64,000 bases of DNA from CBDDKS01 sp965230335 (GCA_965230335.1 CBDDKS010000001.1:36207-100206); one strand, 5' to 3'; shown: positions 34,332 through 44,310, numbered from the stretch's first letter. A program made the numbers and translations. The notes: a model not told the origin generated them from the sequence alone.

Positions 34332-37116
34332 TCAATTCCTCAATTATTGCATTCATCTCGTTTCCGAAAAGCTGGTGCATTTTTCCTCTGCCGCCTTGAC
34401 CATCGAAAGGGTTGTAGTCTAAATCATCTAATTCTATATGATAACTGCTGACTACATGGTCTTTAATCATTCGTAGCCAGTCCATTTGCTCATTTGTAAA
34501 GCGGTTGTGTTGTCCTGCGTTTTGTTTGAATATCCAGTTTTTGAAATTCTCATCAATGGTTTTGTCAAAAGCTTTCAGCTCCTTATCTATACCACAGGCT
34601 CTACGAATCAATGAAACCAATGCAGTGAGTTCGTTTTTTGGTTGTTCGCTTTTAACATCCTCCAGAGTTGCATAAGCATTCCAAACATAGTCAGGTGCAA
34701 GCGTTGGTTTTTCTAGCTTGAGCTTTTCCATCACCTCTTTAATCATCTTAAAAGTGATCTCCCTTCTATTAAAAGGTTGGTTGTAGAAAATGCTCAATGC
34801 CTTAATTTCGTCTTTGTGCAAGGCTAGGTATTCATTGAAGTCTTTAACAATGGCTTCTGCCTTGTCTACCGAAGTAGTGTCCCATTCACTTTTGGTAACG
34901 GTATCAATGTTTACGCTATCTATGATCTGTTCGTGTTCTTTTCGTACGTTTTCCAGATAGTCATTTAACTCGCCATTAAAAGTGCTTGCAGCTTGGGTGA
35001 TTAATTCTTCTTGTGCTTTTTGTTTCGCTTCTTCTATGAGTGCTGGAGTTTGGTCTTGCACGGGTATCTTATCGATAGCTACCTGAGCACGATCATCAAT
35101 TGCATCCTGATCATAAGCAGTAATCAGTTCCTTTGTGATTTGCTTTAAATTTTTGCCACCTGAAAACTCCAAGAGTTTGTCTTTTTCCTTATCGGTGATT
35201 TGTTTTTCTAAGCGTATCAATCGGTTCGCTAAAGACAAGAACAAATCTTCTTCTGCCATTCCCATCGTTACCGCACCCATCAAATCTTTGAGGTTTACGC
35301 CTGGCTTACGTTCCAGAGGGCGGCTATCGGTCTTTTTAGATTTGGTAGCACCGATAGCATCCACGATCACAAAGTGGGTTTTGCTTTTGGCGGTACGAGA
35401 AACCATTTGCAAGGAATCATTATTGATTGTTCTGGTTCCTCTACCTTTCATCTGTTCAAAGTAGTTGATGCTTTTTACATCGCGCATGAAGAGCAATACT
35501 TCCAGTGGTTTTACATCTGTACCTGTAGCAATCATATCTACCGTCACTGCAATACGTGGGTAGTAAGAGTTTCGAAAACGATTCAAGACCGATTTTGGGT
35601 CTTCATCAATTTTGTAAGTGACCTTTTTACAGAAGTCATTGCCTTCATCAAATTCTTCTCGAACTACTTTAATGATGTCGTCTGCGTGGCTATCGGTCTT
35701 GGCGAAAATCAAGGTTTTAGGCACTTCATAGTCGCCATTCATATCTACACGATTAGGGTAGATTTCTGTTTTAAGTGCTCGTTTATATTCCCTAATTATA
35801 TTTCGGATTTGACTCGGATTTACGACCTTTTTGTCCAAATCGTTTTTCTTGTACTCCGTGTCCTCATCTTCTTGTTGCCAGCGTTTGGCTCTGGTGAGTT
35901 TATCCCTTCGGTCTACATACCAACCAGCCTTTATCGTATCACCTTTTTTGGAAATCTCGGTTTCAATAGTGTACACATCATAAGGTACGTTTACACCATC
36001 CGTTACTGATTCTTCATAGGTGTATTGGCTCACCACATTTTCATTAAAGAAACCAAAGGTCCTTTTATCTGGTGTTGCGGTTAACCCAATGAGGAAAGCA
36101 TCAAAGTAGTCCAATACCTGCTTCCATAAATTGTAAATGGAACGGTGACATTCATCAATCACTATAAAATCGAATTGCTCGATCGGAACTTTTGGCGTGT
36201 AGTCTACTGGAATGGCTTTCTTCTTGCTCATTTGTTGTTTGAGCCAAGTGTTTTCCTCTGGATTGTCTAACTCAGCACTTTCGTCCAATTCCTCACCCTT
36301 CAGAATAGAGTATAGCCGTTGTATGGTTGAAATACACACCTGACTATCTGAAGCGATATAGCTGGATGTCAAGCGCTGTACATTATATAGTTCTGTAAAT
36401 TTTCGGTTATCGTCATTAGGCTGAAACGTCATGAATTCCTGTTCAGCTTGTTCTCCTAAGTTTTTAGTGTCCACCAAGAACAATACCCTTTTGGCACTAA
36501 CAGGTTCTTTTAATAAACGGTAGATGAATGTAGCTGCTGTAAAGGTTTTACCAGCCCCCGTTGCCATTTGTATCAAGGCCTTGGGACGATTCTTTTTGAA
36601 AGAATGCTCAAGGTTTTCAATGGCTACAATTTGAGCCGGGCGTAGACCTGTTGCATCTAGTGAAGGCATAGACAATAGCCTTTCTCTTAGACTTGCATTC
36701 TTCTTTAGCCATTCAGCGATGGTTTCGGGTTTATGAAAACTAAAAACGTTTCTTCCTCTTGGTTTTGGGTCTCTGTAATCAGTGAATCGGGTGACCGTCC
36801 CTGTACTTTCATACACAAAAGGGAGTGGATCGTTATTAAGGTATTTCAATTTGGCGTTAGCATAAGCTGCTGATTGTTCTTCAACAATAGTCAATTTGTG
36901 TCCATCTTCCTCACGTTTTGCTTCAATTATTCCGACAGGTTTTCGGTCTACAAACAGTACGTAATCGGCAGGTCCAACATCCGTTTGGTATTCTCTTACG
37001 GCCACACCTTTAGCTGCACCAATGTCTACTTTCTTTTTTGACTGAACTATCCACCCAGCTAATTCTAGCATTTTGTCTATTTTATCTCTTGCTATTTGTT
37101 CTGGATTCTGATTCAT
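34312..37116 (-). CDS. hsdR: Type I restriction endonuclease/translocase subunit HsdR
   Basis: 934 aa. The N-terminal nuclease domain has the PD-(D/E)xK pattern: VGPADYVLFVDRKPVGIIEAKRE. SF2 helicase motor follows: ATGAGKTFTAATF (Walker A), IDECHRSIYNLW (motif II), GLTATPDKRT (III), and MKGRGTRT (VI). A C-terminal coiled region and a domain ending in NALIEELNEVLAA-like helices bind HsdM. It translocates and cuts unmethylated DNA. Key residues seem intact. Overlaps the controller gene by 4 nt. Confidence 0.94.
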   Translation of the reverse strand: MNQNPEQIARDKIDKMLELAGWIVQSKKKVDIGAAKGVAVREYQTDVGPADYVLFVDRKPVGIIEAKREEDGHKLTIVEEQSAAYANAKLKYLNNDPLPFVYESTGTVTRFTDYRDPKPRGRNVFSFHKPETIAEWLKKNASLRERLLSMPSLDATGLRPAQIVAIENLEHSFKKNRPKALIQMATGAGKTFTAATFIYRLLKEPVSAKRVLFLVDTKNLGEQAEQEFMTFQPNDDNRKFTELYNVQRLTSSYIASDSQVCISTIQRLYSILKGEELDESAELDNPEENTWLKQQMSKKKAIPVDYTPKVPIEQFDFIVIDECHRSIYNLWKQVLDYFDAFLIGLTATPDKRTFGFFNENVVSQYTYEESVTDGVNVPYDVYTIETEISKKGDTIKAGWYVDRRDKLTRAKRWQQEDEDTEYKKNDLDKKVVNPSQIRNIIREYKRALKTEIYPNRVDMNGDYEVPKTLIFAKTDSHADDIIKVVREEFDEGNDFCKKVTYKIDEDPKSVLNRFRNSYYPRIAVTVDMIATGTDVKPLEVLLFMRDVKSINYFEQMKGRGTRTINNDSLQMVSRTAKSKTHFVIVDAIGATKSKKTDSRPLERKPGVNLKDLMGAVTMGMAEEDLFLSLANRLIRLEKQITDKEKDKLLEFSGGKNLKQITKELITAYDQDAIDDRAQVAIDKIPVQDQTPALIEEAKQKAQEELITQAASTFNGELNDYLENVRKEHEQIIDSVNIDTVTKSEWDTTSVDKAEAIVKDFNEYLALHKDEIKALSIFYNQPFNRREITFKMIKEVMEKLKLEKPTLAPDYVWNAYATLEDVKSEQPKNELTALVSLIRRACGIDKELKAFDKTIDENFKNWIFKQNAGQHNRFTNEQMDWLRMIKDHVVSSYHIELDDLDYNPFDGQGGRGKMHQLFGNEMNAIIEELNEVLAA

Positions 37117-37307
37117 GGTTTGGTACTAACAATTAAGTCTTTTACATCTACGTCAAGGATTTTGGCAATGTTGCTTAGTACTTCAAGTCTTGGCTGCTGT
37201 CTATTCTGTACATAGGCATTCACCATGTTATAGCTTTTACCTATCTGAGTAGCCAACCATTTTTGACTTCTGCCTTGTTCTTCTAATACTTCCTTGATGC
37301 GATTCAT
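37113..37307 (-). CDS. XRE-family HTH regulator of the RM operon
   Basis: 64 aa. A complete Cro/XRE fold: EEQGRSQKWLATQIGKSYNMVNAYVQNRQQPRLEVLSNIAKILDVDVKDL. It is first in the RM operon and overlaps hsdR by 4 nt, so it probably controls timing of methylase and nuclease expression. Confidence 0.88.
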   Translation of the reverse strand: MNRIKEVLEEQGRSQKWLATQIGKSYNMVNAYVQNRQQPRLEVLSNIAKILDVDVKDLIVSTKP

Positions 37308-37677
37308 AAGTTATCGTTTCAAAAAGTATAAATATAGAATTTATGTGAGGATATACACTAAAAAATGAGATATATTACCACATTACCCGAGCCGTGAAGT
37401 GATTTTAGCTATTTTGGAAATTGTGGTGTAAGCTTCACCGAAATTCAGAACACATAAACACCGAAGGATTATCTTGTGGGTAAGATTGCAAATTAGCATG
37501 AAAAACAGGAAATAATATCAGCACCAAAACTCTGCATAAGAAATTAGATTTATTTGAGAAAAAAATCCTAAACCGCCCCATAACGCTTATATCTATTTTA
37601 ATAGAATTATTTTTTGTATCAATCATTCTTTTATCAACAAGTCTTCGTAATGAGAGATATTGGGTTACGCCTAAATT
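37308..37677. other. Intergenic region, RM operon promoter area
   Basis: 370 bp. AT-rich leader of the controller gene near 37308-37400; a 63-codon minus-strand frame (37435-37626) has no support. No terminator or repeat is clear. Confidence 0.5.
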
Positions 37678-38949
37678 CTAGTTAGGAACAAATGTAAAAG
37701 ATACTTTGCTTACATTTTCACCTTTCCAATATTCATTACCGAACATATGAGAATATGTAACTCTAAAAAGCTTTCCAAATGCCAATCCAGCCTCTATTTT
37801 ATGAACAAACATCCCTTTTTCTCTAATTCTAGAATCATCTGAAATATTGAGATAATCATAGTACTGCTTTCCAGCAACCAAATACCCCATTGAAAAATCT
37901 ACTAACAATGCAATATCACCTGAATAACCTCCATAAATCAACGAGGTGTTTATATATGGATTTATCATGAAATTGACATCATTCTGGATTGTACCTAATT
38001 TTGGAACATCAATCGCACTCCTTATATTACCTGTCATTAAAAATCGAAGTGCTCCTTCTACATTAGAATAGCCATGCAATATTGGCGTCGATATCGTACC
38101 AACAAAATTCCCACCACCACTAATTATTCTTTGAAGTGTCTCCTCTTTTAATTCAGTATTATTTACAATATTGGTATCTTCTACTGTTACGTTTGAACTC
38201 ACGACTGTACCAATGGAAAACCTAACAAAAGGAAAATAGTCTTTAAATAATTCGCTGTTCACAGAAGGTGTTCCATCCAATCCCCAATTAAGTCCATAAT
38301 TATTCAAAAACCTGTCCTCTTTACCATCAACATTTTGTTCGAAAAACAACGATGTTCTCAAAGCCTTATCCCTACCGGTCCCAATACCAAAACTCAAATT
38401 CCTAGTATTTCTATATTTAAAAAAGTACTCAACTGATTTCTTGTGAGATTTTTCAATTTTCTGCGCGAACTTCGAATAAACTTCTTCCCTTTTTCTATCA
38501 AGAGCTTCTTGATCATCAGCTCCGTCTATTGTCATATTTTTTAATAAGGTATCTAGTTCAGATTGGCGTAACGAAATTAACCCTCTCTTAATTTCAAGCG
38601 CCTTAATTGCCATAGCGAGATTGTAATCCTCATCGAGGCCATTTTTTCCACCAATGTAATACCTATTGCCGTAATAGACCGCATAGTTTCTTCCTCGAAA
38701 TTTATTCTCAATTATTTTAGTTTTATTTCCCTCCTTGAATAAGAATTTCCATTTTTTATCAACTTCCTTATCTTCCTCCTTATTTTCAGACACATGATCT
38801 ATAACACCCAAAGACTCAAATACCAATAATTCATCATATTCTACTGAATTATCAGGTCTTTCTACCTTTTCTATTTTCAACGCATTAACTTGACAATACG
38901 AATACACTGTGATAAATAGAAGACTTACACTTAAAATGTTTTTTTTCAT
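37678..38949 (-). CDS. Secreted/outer-membrane protein of unknown function, 423 aa
   Basis: Signal peptide MKKNILSVSLLFITVYSYCQ. The N-terminal half is charged and partly helical (~105-190, with KIEKSHKKSVEYFFKY); the second half alternates short beta strands with glycine/asparagine turns and ends in an aromatic strand (VSKVSFTFVPN), compatible with an outer-membrane beta-barrel. No family recognised. It stands alone, 370 bp from the RM operon and 260 bp from the packaging operon, and is probably cargo. Confidence 0.65.
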   Translation of the reverse strand: MKKNILSVSLLFITVYSYCQVNALKIEKVERPDNSVEYDELLVFESLGVIDHVSENKEEDKEVDKKWKFLFKEGNKTKIIENKFRGRNYAVYYGNRYYIGGKNGLDEDYNLAMAIKALEIKRGLISLRQSELDTLLKNMTIDGADDQEALDRKREEVYSKFAQKIEKSHKKSVEYFFKYRNTRNLSFGIGTGRDKALRTSLFFEQNVDGKEDRFLNNYGLNWGLDGTPSVNSELFKDYFPFVRFSIGTVVSSNVTVEDTNIVNNTELKEETLQRIISGGGNFVGTISTPILHGYSNVEGALRFLMTGNIRSAIDVPKLGTIQNDVNFMINPYINTSLIYGGYSGDIALLVDFSMGYLVAGKQYYDYLNISDDSRIREKGMFVHKIEAGLAFGKLFRVTYSHMFGNEYWKGENVSKVSFTFVPN

Positions 38950-39209
38950 TATATGAAATGTCTATAAATACTAACAGCCAAACTTACGCATATAAATATC
39001 GTTATACAACCACACTTGTAATTATTTGATCTAAGTTGTGGGTTTCCTTGCACGGTAGAATACCACAACCAAGGGGCTCATATACTATTTGAGTGGGTCT
39101 TTAATATTCTTGAAGAAGATTTGGAGACCAATTAACAAAACATTTCCGCTATTGTAGAAAATGCCGTTAGCCTTCTGAAATAAAAAACTTCACCACAATA
39201 CAGTATTCG

Positions 39210-39440
39210 TTAAGTCCTTTTATTCTTAAAATTTGAATTCCTCATTTTTTTCCATGAAACATTCCCTTCACTATTTAAAAAGTACAAATAACCTTTCTCT
39301 CCTTCAATTCCAATACTGAGAATAACTCTGCCACTGCCTTTTGTCCCTGGTTTTGTTTCAATTAATTCACCGTCTTTATTGATGGCATAAAGCATACCTT
39401 TTCTTCCTTCAAAATTAAGTTCTTTAACTATTTGGATCAT
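39210..39440 (-). CDS. Small beta-repeat protein, 76 aa
   Basis: Two similar halves, each with G-(R/E)-K-G-(M/Y)-L-Y-(A/F)-(I/L)-N-(K/S)-(D/E)-G: residues ~12-26 and ~48-62. Probably a small beta-sheet protein formed by an internal duplication. Last gene of the replication/packaging operon, 11 bp after the ATPase. The motif with a tyrosine-rich strand recalls the 141-aa protein of the structural operon (FFYAINNDGIIFLEG), which has one such repeat. Confidence 0.6.
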   Translation of the reverse strand: MIQIVKELNFEGRKGMLYAINKDGELIETKPGTKGSGRVILSIGIEGEKGYLYFLNSEGNVSWKKMRNSNFKNKRT

Positions 39441-39450
39441 TAGAGCTAAA

Positions 39451-40407
39451 TTAGAATACTAATACAGGTTTAGGTTCATGATGCCTAAGATAACGTTCTA
39501 TTAAGGCAATGACTGTCTGCGTTCTGTTTTGGTAAACCGGTTTATCATCATACAAATTAGTCTCTTGAAGCATCATTTTAACTTGATCTCGCTCGTATCT
39601 ATCAATGTAGCGTTTTGTTGCACGTATAAATGCATGTCGGCTTACACCTCTGATTTTTAATCTTCTCATGTCTACATAACAATAGTAGCTCTTACGTTTT
39701 TTATATTCTTCTAAATCGATCCACCCTTGTTGAAATGCAAGATTTGCCAATTCATATTGCTCATCAACTATGAATGATGCAATACATACCAAAAAGAAGT
39801 TTGGGATTCTATCGCGGTAACGTTTAATATCGTCAACCTGGTGATGAAGTCTTAACCAAGTGCACGATTGCCATTCAGTGGTTGTTATTTTAGCTATACT
39901 TTGGTGAGTGATCATTATATCCAGACCTGAATGACGATTTGTTGTTAGCAAGCTTACAATAGACTGTCCCTTAGCACCAACCATATATTTGTCGAGGTCT
40001 TCAAAAACTAATAAGCCATTTCTAAAGCGGTGAATCATTTGCTCAACAACATCTCGTTTTTCAATATCGGTCATAATTCGACCTTGTTGAGTAATAGGTC
40101 GAATACGTCGAGGGCTAATTGTATGTAAATTATGAATATGATTCACCGGTACCGAACGAAACATAGGATAGTCATCATCATTAGCGTCAAAGACCAGCAC
40201 TTTCCTACCTCTTCGGCCAGTCCATTCGTTGTGATTCAAGTAATGATTTATTTCGATACGACTTCGATGAGTTTTACCCACGCCGGTTTCACCACAAACT
40301 AATAGCGACATTGGTTCTCTTTCAACATCTGCTAGACTAGTTGTATTGACCTGTCGTCTTTTTTTAGGCCGTCTTGAAATTTTATAATATGGCGTTTTTG
40401 AAGTCAT
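39451..40407 (-). CDS. A32/HerA-FtsK-like genome packaging ATPase candidate
   Basis: 318 aa. A basic N-terminus, then Walker A CGETGVGKTH (39-46), Walker B GLLVFEDLD (132-139), and TTNRHSGLDIMITHQS (~155-170), the Arg/His and Gln sensor pattern of the FtsK-HerA superfamily. Size and arrangement fit packaging ATPases of tailless membrane-containing viruses (PRD1 P9/A32 type) or the Zot/pI type of filamentous phages; they differ from tailed-phage terminases by the absence of a nuclease domain. It has no membrane span, which argues against Zot. Overlaps the acidic upstream gene by 4 nt. Confidence 0.72.
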   Translation of the reverse strand: MTSKTPYYKISRRPKKRRQVNTTSLADVEREPMSLLVCGETGVGKTHRSRIEINHYLNHNEWTGRRGRKVLVFDANDDDYPMFRSVPVNHIHNLHTISPRRIRPITQQGRIMTDIEKRDVVEQMIHRFRNGLLVFEDLDKYMVGAKGQSIVSLLTTNRHSGLDIMITHQSIAKITTTEWQSCTWLRLHHQVDDIKRYRDRIPNFFLVCIASFIVDEQYELANLAFQQGWIDLEEYKKRKSYYCYVDMRRLKIRGVSRHAFIRATKRYIDRYERDQVKMMLQETNLYDDKPVYQNRTQTVIALIERYLRHHEPKPVLVF

Positions 40408-41306
40408 TCGGACATACTGATGTTTGAATTCTCTTCATCCGCAACCTCCAAAACCATTCGACTTAATTCTTTCGTAATTTCAGTCTCTTTTTTAACATCG
40501 TGTTCACTAGAATTTATGGCAGCGTCTTGTTGTTCAAGATCGAATTCAGTCGCTTCTGTACAATTTTCTTCTTGATTTGAGCTTGGAGGCTGATCTTCAC
40601 GCTTTCTTTCCTGTGCCTTCATTTCACTGATATGGTCAATTAATCGATCTATAGCCATATTGTTTTCGTTTCTAATTTGCATAAGCAATTGAAACTTTTT
40701 AGTCGCTATTGCTAAGATCCCTTGTATTAGTAGTTGTTCCGGGGTTATCCTTTTTGTTTTCTTTTTTAGTACTTCAATTATTAGTGGTCGTAAGAAAGCT
40801 CTGTCAGTCTCATCAAGCTTCATCCGATTTATATTCTTCTCATCCAATTCGTCGATGACTTGAATGACCTCATCAAAATCGAAAAAATCTCTATGTTTTT
40901 TAATTCTTACAAAAAAGCCTCCTCCAATTTCCAAACCCAAATCGCCATACCCAAGATACGCGTCCGCCTCCATCTCCAAATGGCTTTCCGGAACCTCAAA
41001 GTTTTCGCTGAATTTATCTTTTATTCCCTCATTCTGAAATTCTTGTTCTGGGACACCATCATATTCGTATTGTTCTAAAGGTTCTTCATCTGCGTTACCC
41101 ATTACGTTATCGGGGTCATAAATCTTGTTATTCCCAGTTTCGTCAGAAAAATTGTGATTGTGGCCATTCATATGATTTTTGAGCTCCTTATTGACAACAG
41201 GTTGATTTAATGGACTGGCACTTGGTTCCAAGGGTTCCTCAAATTCTAAGTTTTCGGGTGAGACATTTAACGCCTCAAATATCTCTTTTTCGGATTCTTG
41301 TGACAT
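40404..41306 (-). CDS. Acidic protein of unknown function, 300 aa
   Basis: The N-terminal ~110 residues are acidic and probably unstructured; ~110-220 form an alpha/beta domain (LGLEIGGGFFVRIKKHRDFFDFDEVIQVIDEL) and a helix; the rest is acidic. No family. Overlaps the ATPase by 4 nt, suggesting a partner (for example, portal/assembly factor or regulator). Confidence 0.6.
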   Translation of the reverse strand: MSQESEKEIFEALNVSPENLEFEEPLEPSASPLNQPVVNKELKNHMNGHNHNFSDETGNNKIYDPDNVMGNADEEPLEQYEYDGVPEQEFQNEGIKDKFSENFEVPESHLEMEADAYLGYGDLGLEIGGGFFVRIKKHRDFFDFDEVIQVIDELDEKNINRMKLDETDRAFLRPLIIEVLKKKTKRITPEQLLIQGILAIATKKFQLLMQIRNENNMAIDRLIDHISEMKAQERKREDQPPSSNQEENCTEATEFDLEQQDAAINSSEHDVKKETEITKELSRMVLEVADEENSNISMSE

Positions 41307-41312
41307 AAGCGA

Positions 41313-41777
41313 TTAATTCATTTTGGCGATAAACTCAATTGTGGCTTTTTCAAGGATATTATATCTCTCGGTAAATTCTTGGTGATATTGAGGTATCGAT
41401 AACATATCTTCAGCCTTGTTCTTGGCATACATCACTCTTCGCTCATTGCTATCAAATTTCTCCGCAATCCGACTAAATGTTAAATCTGTGTATTTTTTTA
41501 TTAAGTGAATACTAGCCATGCGCGCTTGCCTGTATTCCAATACATTTGACGTTTTGAATTTTTCCTCATTCAAATCAAATAGAACAATACTTTGTGCCAG
41601 GATGAAATTAACTATAAACTTAACTTTACCTCGTTTCGAAGTGCTTTGTTGATTCTCATTACACATTCCTTTTAGCATATGAATAGTATTGGTTACCCCA
41701 TAAATCTTTACCAACTCATTCACTAACACCTGTAATTCTTGAAAATCACCTAATACGACACCATTATTCGTAGTCAT
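41313..41777 (-). CDS. DnaA domain-IV-like DNA-binding protein
   Basis: 154 aa. Residues 82-128 (EYRQARMASIHLIKKYTDLTF...RVMYAKNKAEDML) have the layout of DnaA domain IV: R-x5-A-x2-L, T-DL-(S/T)-x-x-x-I-(A/G)-x-x-F, then a helix with R and a final helix. Such stand-alone DnaA-like domains occur in Bacteroidota phages and elements and probably bind the origin or regulate it. The first half has helical dimerisation character. Confidence 0.62.
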   Translation of the reverse strand: MTTNNGVVLGDFQELQVLVNELVKIYGVTNTIHMLKGMCNENQQSTSKRGKVKFIVNFILAQSIVLFDLNEEKFKTSNVLEYRQARMASIHLIKKYTDLTFSRIAEKFDSNERRVMYAKNKAEDMLSIPQYHQEFTERYNILEKATIEFIAKMN

Positions 41778-41783
41778 TCGTTA

Positions 41784-42665
41784 TCAATTTATTAGTTCAA
41801 TATTAAACAGGAAGTACCCAATCTTTCTCTTAAGCCTGTATTTACCTACTTTGTATTCCCTTCCGCTTAGATCTCCTCTAAATCCATTTTTTAATAAAAC
41901 CGACCTCAATACTTCTCCTACTTTGTCGCCTACTCGATGATTTTTATTTCTGTCTACAAATTGCTCAACCACCTTTTCATTTTCATCCTGTGACTTTGGT
42001 GTATGACGTTTAGCCACCAACTTGATATCGTTCTCAACTAATCCCTCAATCCATTTTAGCATTGCCAGTGATCTTGAATAATCTAGTTCTTCTTCAGGTA
42101 ATTCAGACCACGTATCAGATTCCGGAGCTAAAACAGATTTATAATGTGCATTAAATTTATGTTTTAACGCAACAGATTTTTTTGCTGCGTAATCAATCAT
42201 GAAATCAAATGACACACCGGGTTGTATTTCACCATTTTGGTCTGTTAAAGAAACCCTCAATTCGTAATTTTGGGGATCATTTTTTTGCAATAGCTCGATC
42301 TCGAAAGTATTTTCGTCAACTTTAAAAATTGCCTTGTTATAGCCGCTTTGTAATATTTTCGGCAATTCGGGGATTAAAGCATTTAACTTGACAAAACCAG
42401 ACGCCAAAACATCGTTCATTTCGGGAACATCAAGTACATCGTTGTTTTGTAAATCGCCATCCAGTTCTTCGAGCATTTCGCTTTTAATCTCAAGATCAAG
42501 TTCTTTTAATTCACTCAACAACAACTCATGATCTTCTCCCTCCAAGTACTTTAACTTGGCATTCATTTTCTTGAAGATTTTCACTTTGTCCTTCAGGACA
42601 GCACTGAAATCGGATAACTTCAACTGGTTTTTATGTAAGAATTCAAGAAAGCGTATTTTTTTCAT
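41784..42665 (-). CDS. Unknown protein of the replication operon, 293 aa
   Basis: Helical N-terminal half with a coiled-coil segment (KIFKKMNAKLKYLEGEDHELL), a beta-rich middle (FEIELLQKNDPQNYELRVSL) and a basic C-terminus ending in YLFNIELIN. No enzymatic motif. 6-7 bp from both neighbours. Confidence 0.6.
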   Translation of the reverse strand: MKKIRFLEFLHKNQLKLSDFSAVLKDKVKIFKKMNAKLKYLEGEDHELLLSELKELDLEIKSEMLEELDGDLQNNDVLDVPEMNDVLASGFVKLNALIPELPKILQSGYNKAIFKVDENTFEIELLQKNDPQNYELRVSLTDQNGEIQPGVSFDFMIDYAAKKSVALKHKFNAHYKSVLAPESDTWSELPEEELDYSRSLAMLKWIEGLVENDIKLVAKRHTPKSQDENEKVVEQFVDRNKNHRVGDKVGEVLRSVLLKNGFRGDLSGREYKVGKYRLKRKIGYFLFNIELIN

Positions 42666-42672
42666 CTTTTTG

Positions 42673-44304
42673 TTAATTGGTTATTTCTACTACTTCTAAA
42701 ATATTGTGATCATCTTCATCATTGTAGTCGTATGGATGTACCTCAGAATTGAAAAACTCTTTTTGTCGCAAAGAACCATATTCACCCATCTCAAATTGAT
42801 CTCCAATTTTTAACTTTTTAGCTTCAGGGTAATCTTTTAAATCAATTTTCAGAGGGTATGAAGTTTTATAGTTTGATGCATCTCTGTACAACAAATCCAC
42901 TTTAATAGTATGCTTTGGTTCTTTTCCGGGTTCCGTTTTTTCTTGTTTCTTAGTTTCTTCCTGTGGAGCAGGAATTGCTTTGTCTTCCAAATCCTCATAA
43001 GTTTCCTTGATTTCCGTCGCTGCTGCCTTTCCTCTTACTTTGTCCATTTCCCAGTTCTCAACAGTGGCTACAAACATCTTCATGAGGTCATTCTTTGTTT
43101 TTTTTACCTTAGCAGGGTTCTTTTTTATATCTGGTGGCATTAATTGGGTGAACGACAACACTTTTTTCTTCAACCTGGTTAGCCGAGTGGGTTTGGGCTT
43201 TGGTGCTGTTGTGTTTCTTTTTTGACGATTGGCTTCATTGACAATATCGCGACAATGTTTTAACTGTGGAGCAAGCTTCGCTAATTCTTCCTTAATTCGC
43301 TTCTGACGTTGCTTTTCTGTTTCAGATTCTTTTGTCCCATCAACACTCAACAAGGCACCTCCTAAAGCACTAATAAGCTTGTTCATGGCTTTTACCGTGC
43401 CTTTTCTGGATTTGACATTTGATATATCCGTTACAAATTCTTTGAAATCATCAACCGCCCTTTCGATATGTTTTCTAAAATTATTGTGATCGGATTCTTT
43501 TAATGATTCTTCCAGATCTAACACTGTAGTGTGTATTATCATTTCATCTTCATCATTCAATTCGTGTTCTTTTTCGATCCGATCAACCTCTTCGATTACT
43601 TCTTTTACTAATTGAGGTGTCAAGATTATGTCGCTCAATTCAATAGGTGATTGCTGTTCGGTGTGTTTTTTGTCAGTCTTACCATTGTCAGACATCTTAG
43701 GAATGCCAAGTTCCTCTAACATTTTGTCTACAGAATCAGTAGCTTCATTCAATGCTTCTTTGATACCATCTGGAGCCTGACCATTGGCCTTGTCATACTT
43801 ATTGAACATCGTCTCCAATTCGTAATAAACTTTTTGAATGATTGACTTAATCTGTTCTTCATTGTCTTCTTCAATGGCCTTCTCCAGTTCTTCGGTTAAT
43901 TCCATGAACAAGACCATATCTGCTTCATTTAAGTCCAATTCTTCCAACTTGTCTTTTATACCGTTTAAGTCTCCAAGAAGAACAACTGCAACTTTTATTG
44001 TTTCTCCGGATGTTTTCTTTTTAGATGGCTGTTTAGGTTGTTCTGAAGGTTTATCCTCACTTTTAGAGCTTGATCTTTTATTATCCTCCGTTTTTTTTTC
44101 CTTTGTTTCATTCACAATTGCCTCTGGAGAAAATTGCTCGACCATGGACATCATTTTGTCTATGTTCTCTGAGTGAACTTCTTCAAAAAGCTTTTTGTCT
44201 ACCTGGCCATTATAGTCTTCAACCATTTCTTTTATGGCTGATTGTAAAGATGCTGAATTGATCTTACTGAGATCTAAATTCAGTATGTCACTCATTTTTG
44301 CCAT
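42673..44304 (-). CDS. Large acidic coiled-coil protein with C-terminal beta domain, 543 aa
   Basis: Most of the protein is acidic/basic heptad-rich (several predicted coiled coils between ~110 and 400) with low-complexity linkers near 70-100 and 435-455. The last ~80 residues form a separate domain: IKVDLLYRDASNYKTSYPLKIDL and FEMGEYGSLRQKEFFNSEVHPYDYNDEDDHNI, a pattern I have seen in Bacteroidota phage/plasmid proteins but cannot name. Possibly a scaffold. Confidence 0.6.
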   Translation of the reverse strand: MAKMSDILNLDLSKINSASLQSAIKEMVEDYNGQVDKKLFEEVHSENIDKMMSMVEQFSPEAIVNETKEKKTEDNKRSSSKSEDKPSEQPKQPSKKKTSGETIKVAVVLLGDLNGIKDKLEELDLNEADMVLFMELTEELEKAIEEDNEEQIKSIIQKVYYELETMFNKYDKANGQAPDGIKEALNEATDSVDKMLEELGIPKMSDNGKTDKKHTEQQSPIELSDIILTPQLVKEVIEEVDRIEKEHELNDEDEMIIHTTVLDLEESLKESDHNNFRKHIERAVDDFKEFVTDISNVKSRKGTVKAMNKLISALGGALLSVDGTKESETEKQRQKRIKEELAKLAPQLKHCRDIVNEANRQKRNTTAPKPKPTRLTRLKKKVLSFTQLMPPDIKKNPAKVKKTKNDLMKMFVATVENWEMDKVRGKAAATEIKETYEDLEDKAIPAPQEETKKQEKTEPGKEPKHTIKVDLLYRDASNYKTSYPLKIDLKDYPEAKKLKIGDQFEMGEYGSLRQKEFFNSEVHPYDYNDEDDHNILEVVEITN

Positions 44305-44310
44305 TACTTA

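Noticed and set aside
35374..36009. 211-codon plus-strand frame inside hsdR
   Set aside because: Antisense to conserved helicase motifs of hsdR; no domain.
37435..37626. 63-codon minus-strand frame in the RM leader
   Set aside because: No coding signal beyond being open; overlaps likely promoter area.
39451..40407. Zot/pI of a filamentous phage
   Set aside because: No membrane span in the ATPase, no small major coat protein cluster or Rep of inovirus type beside it; capsid candidate is a 285-aa beta protein. Not fully excluded.
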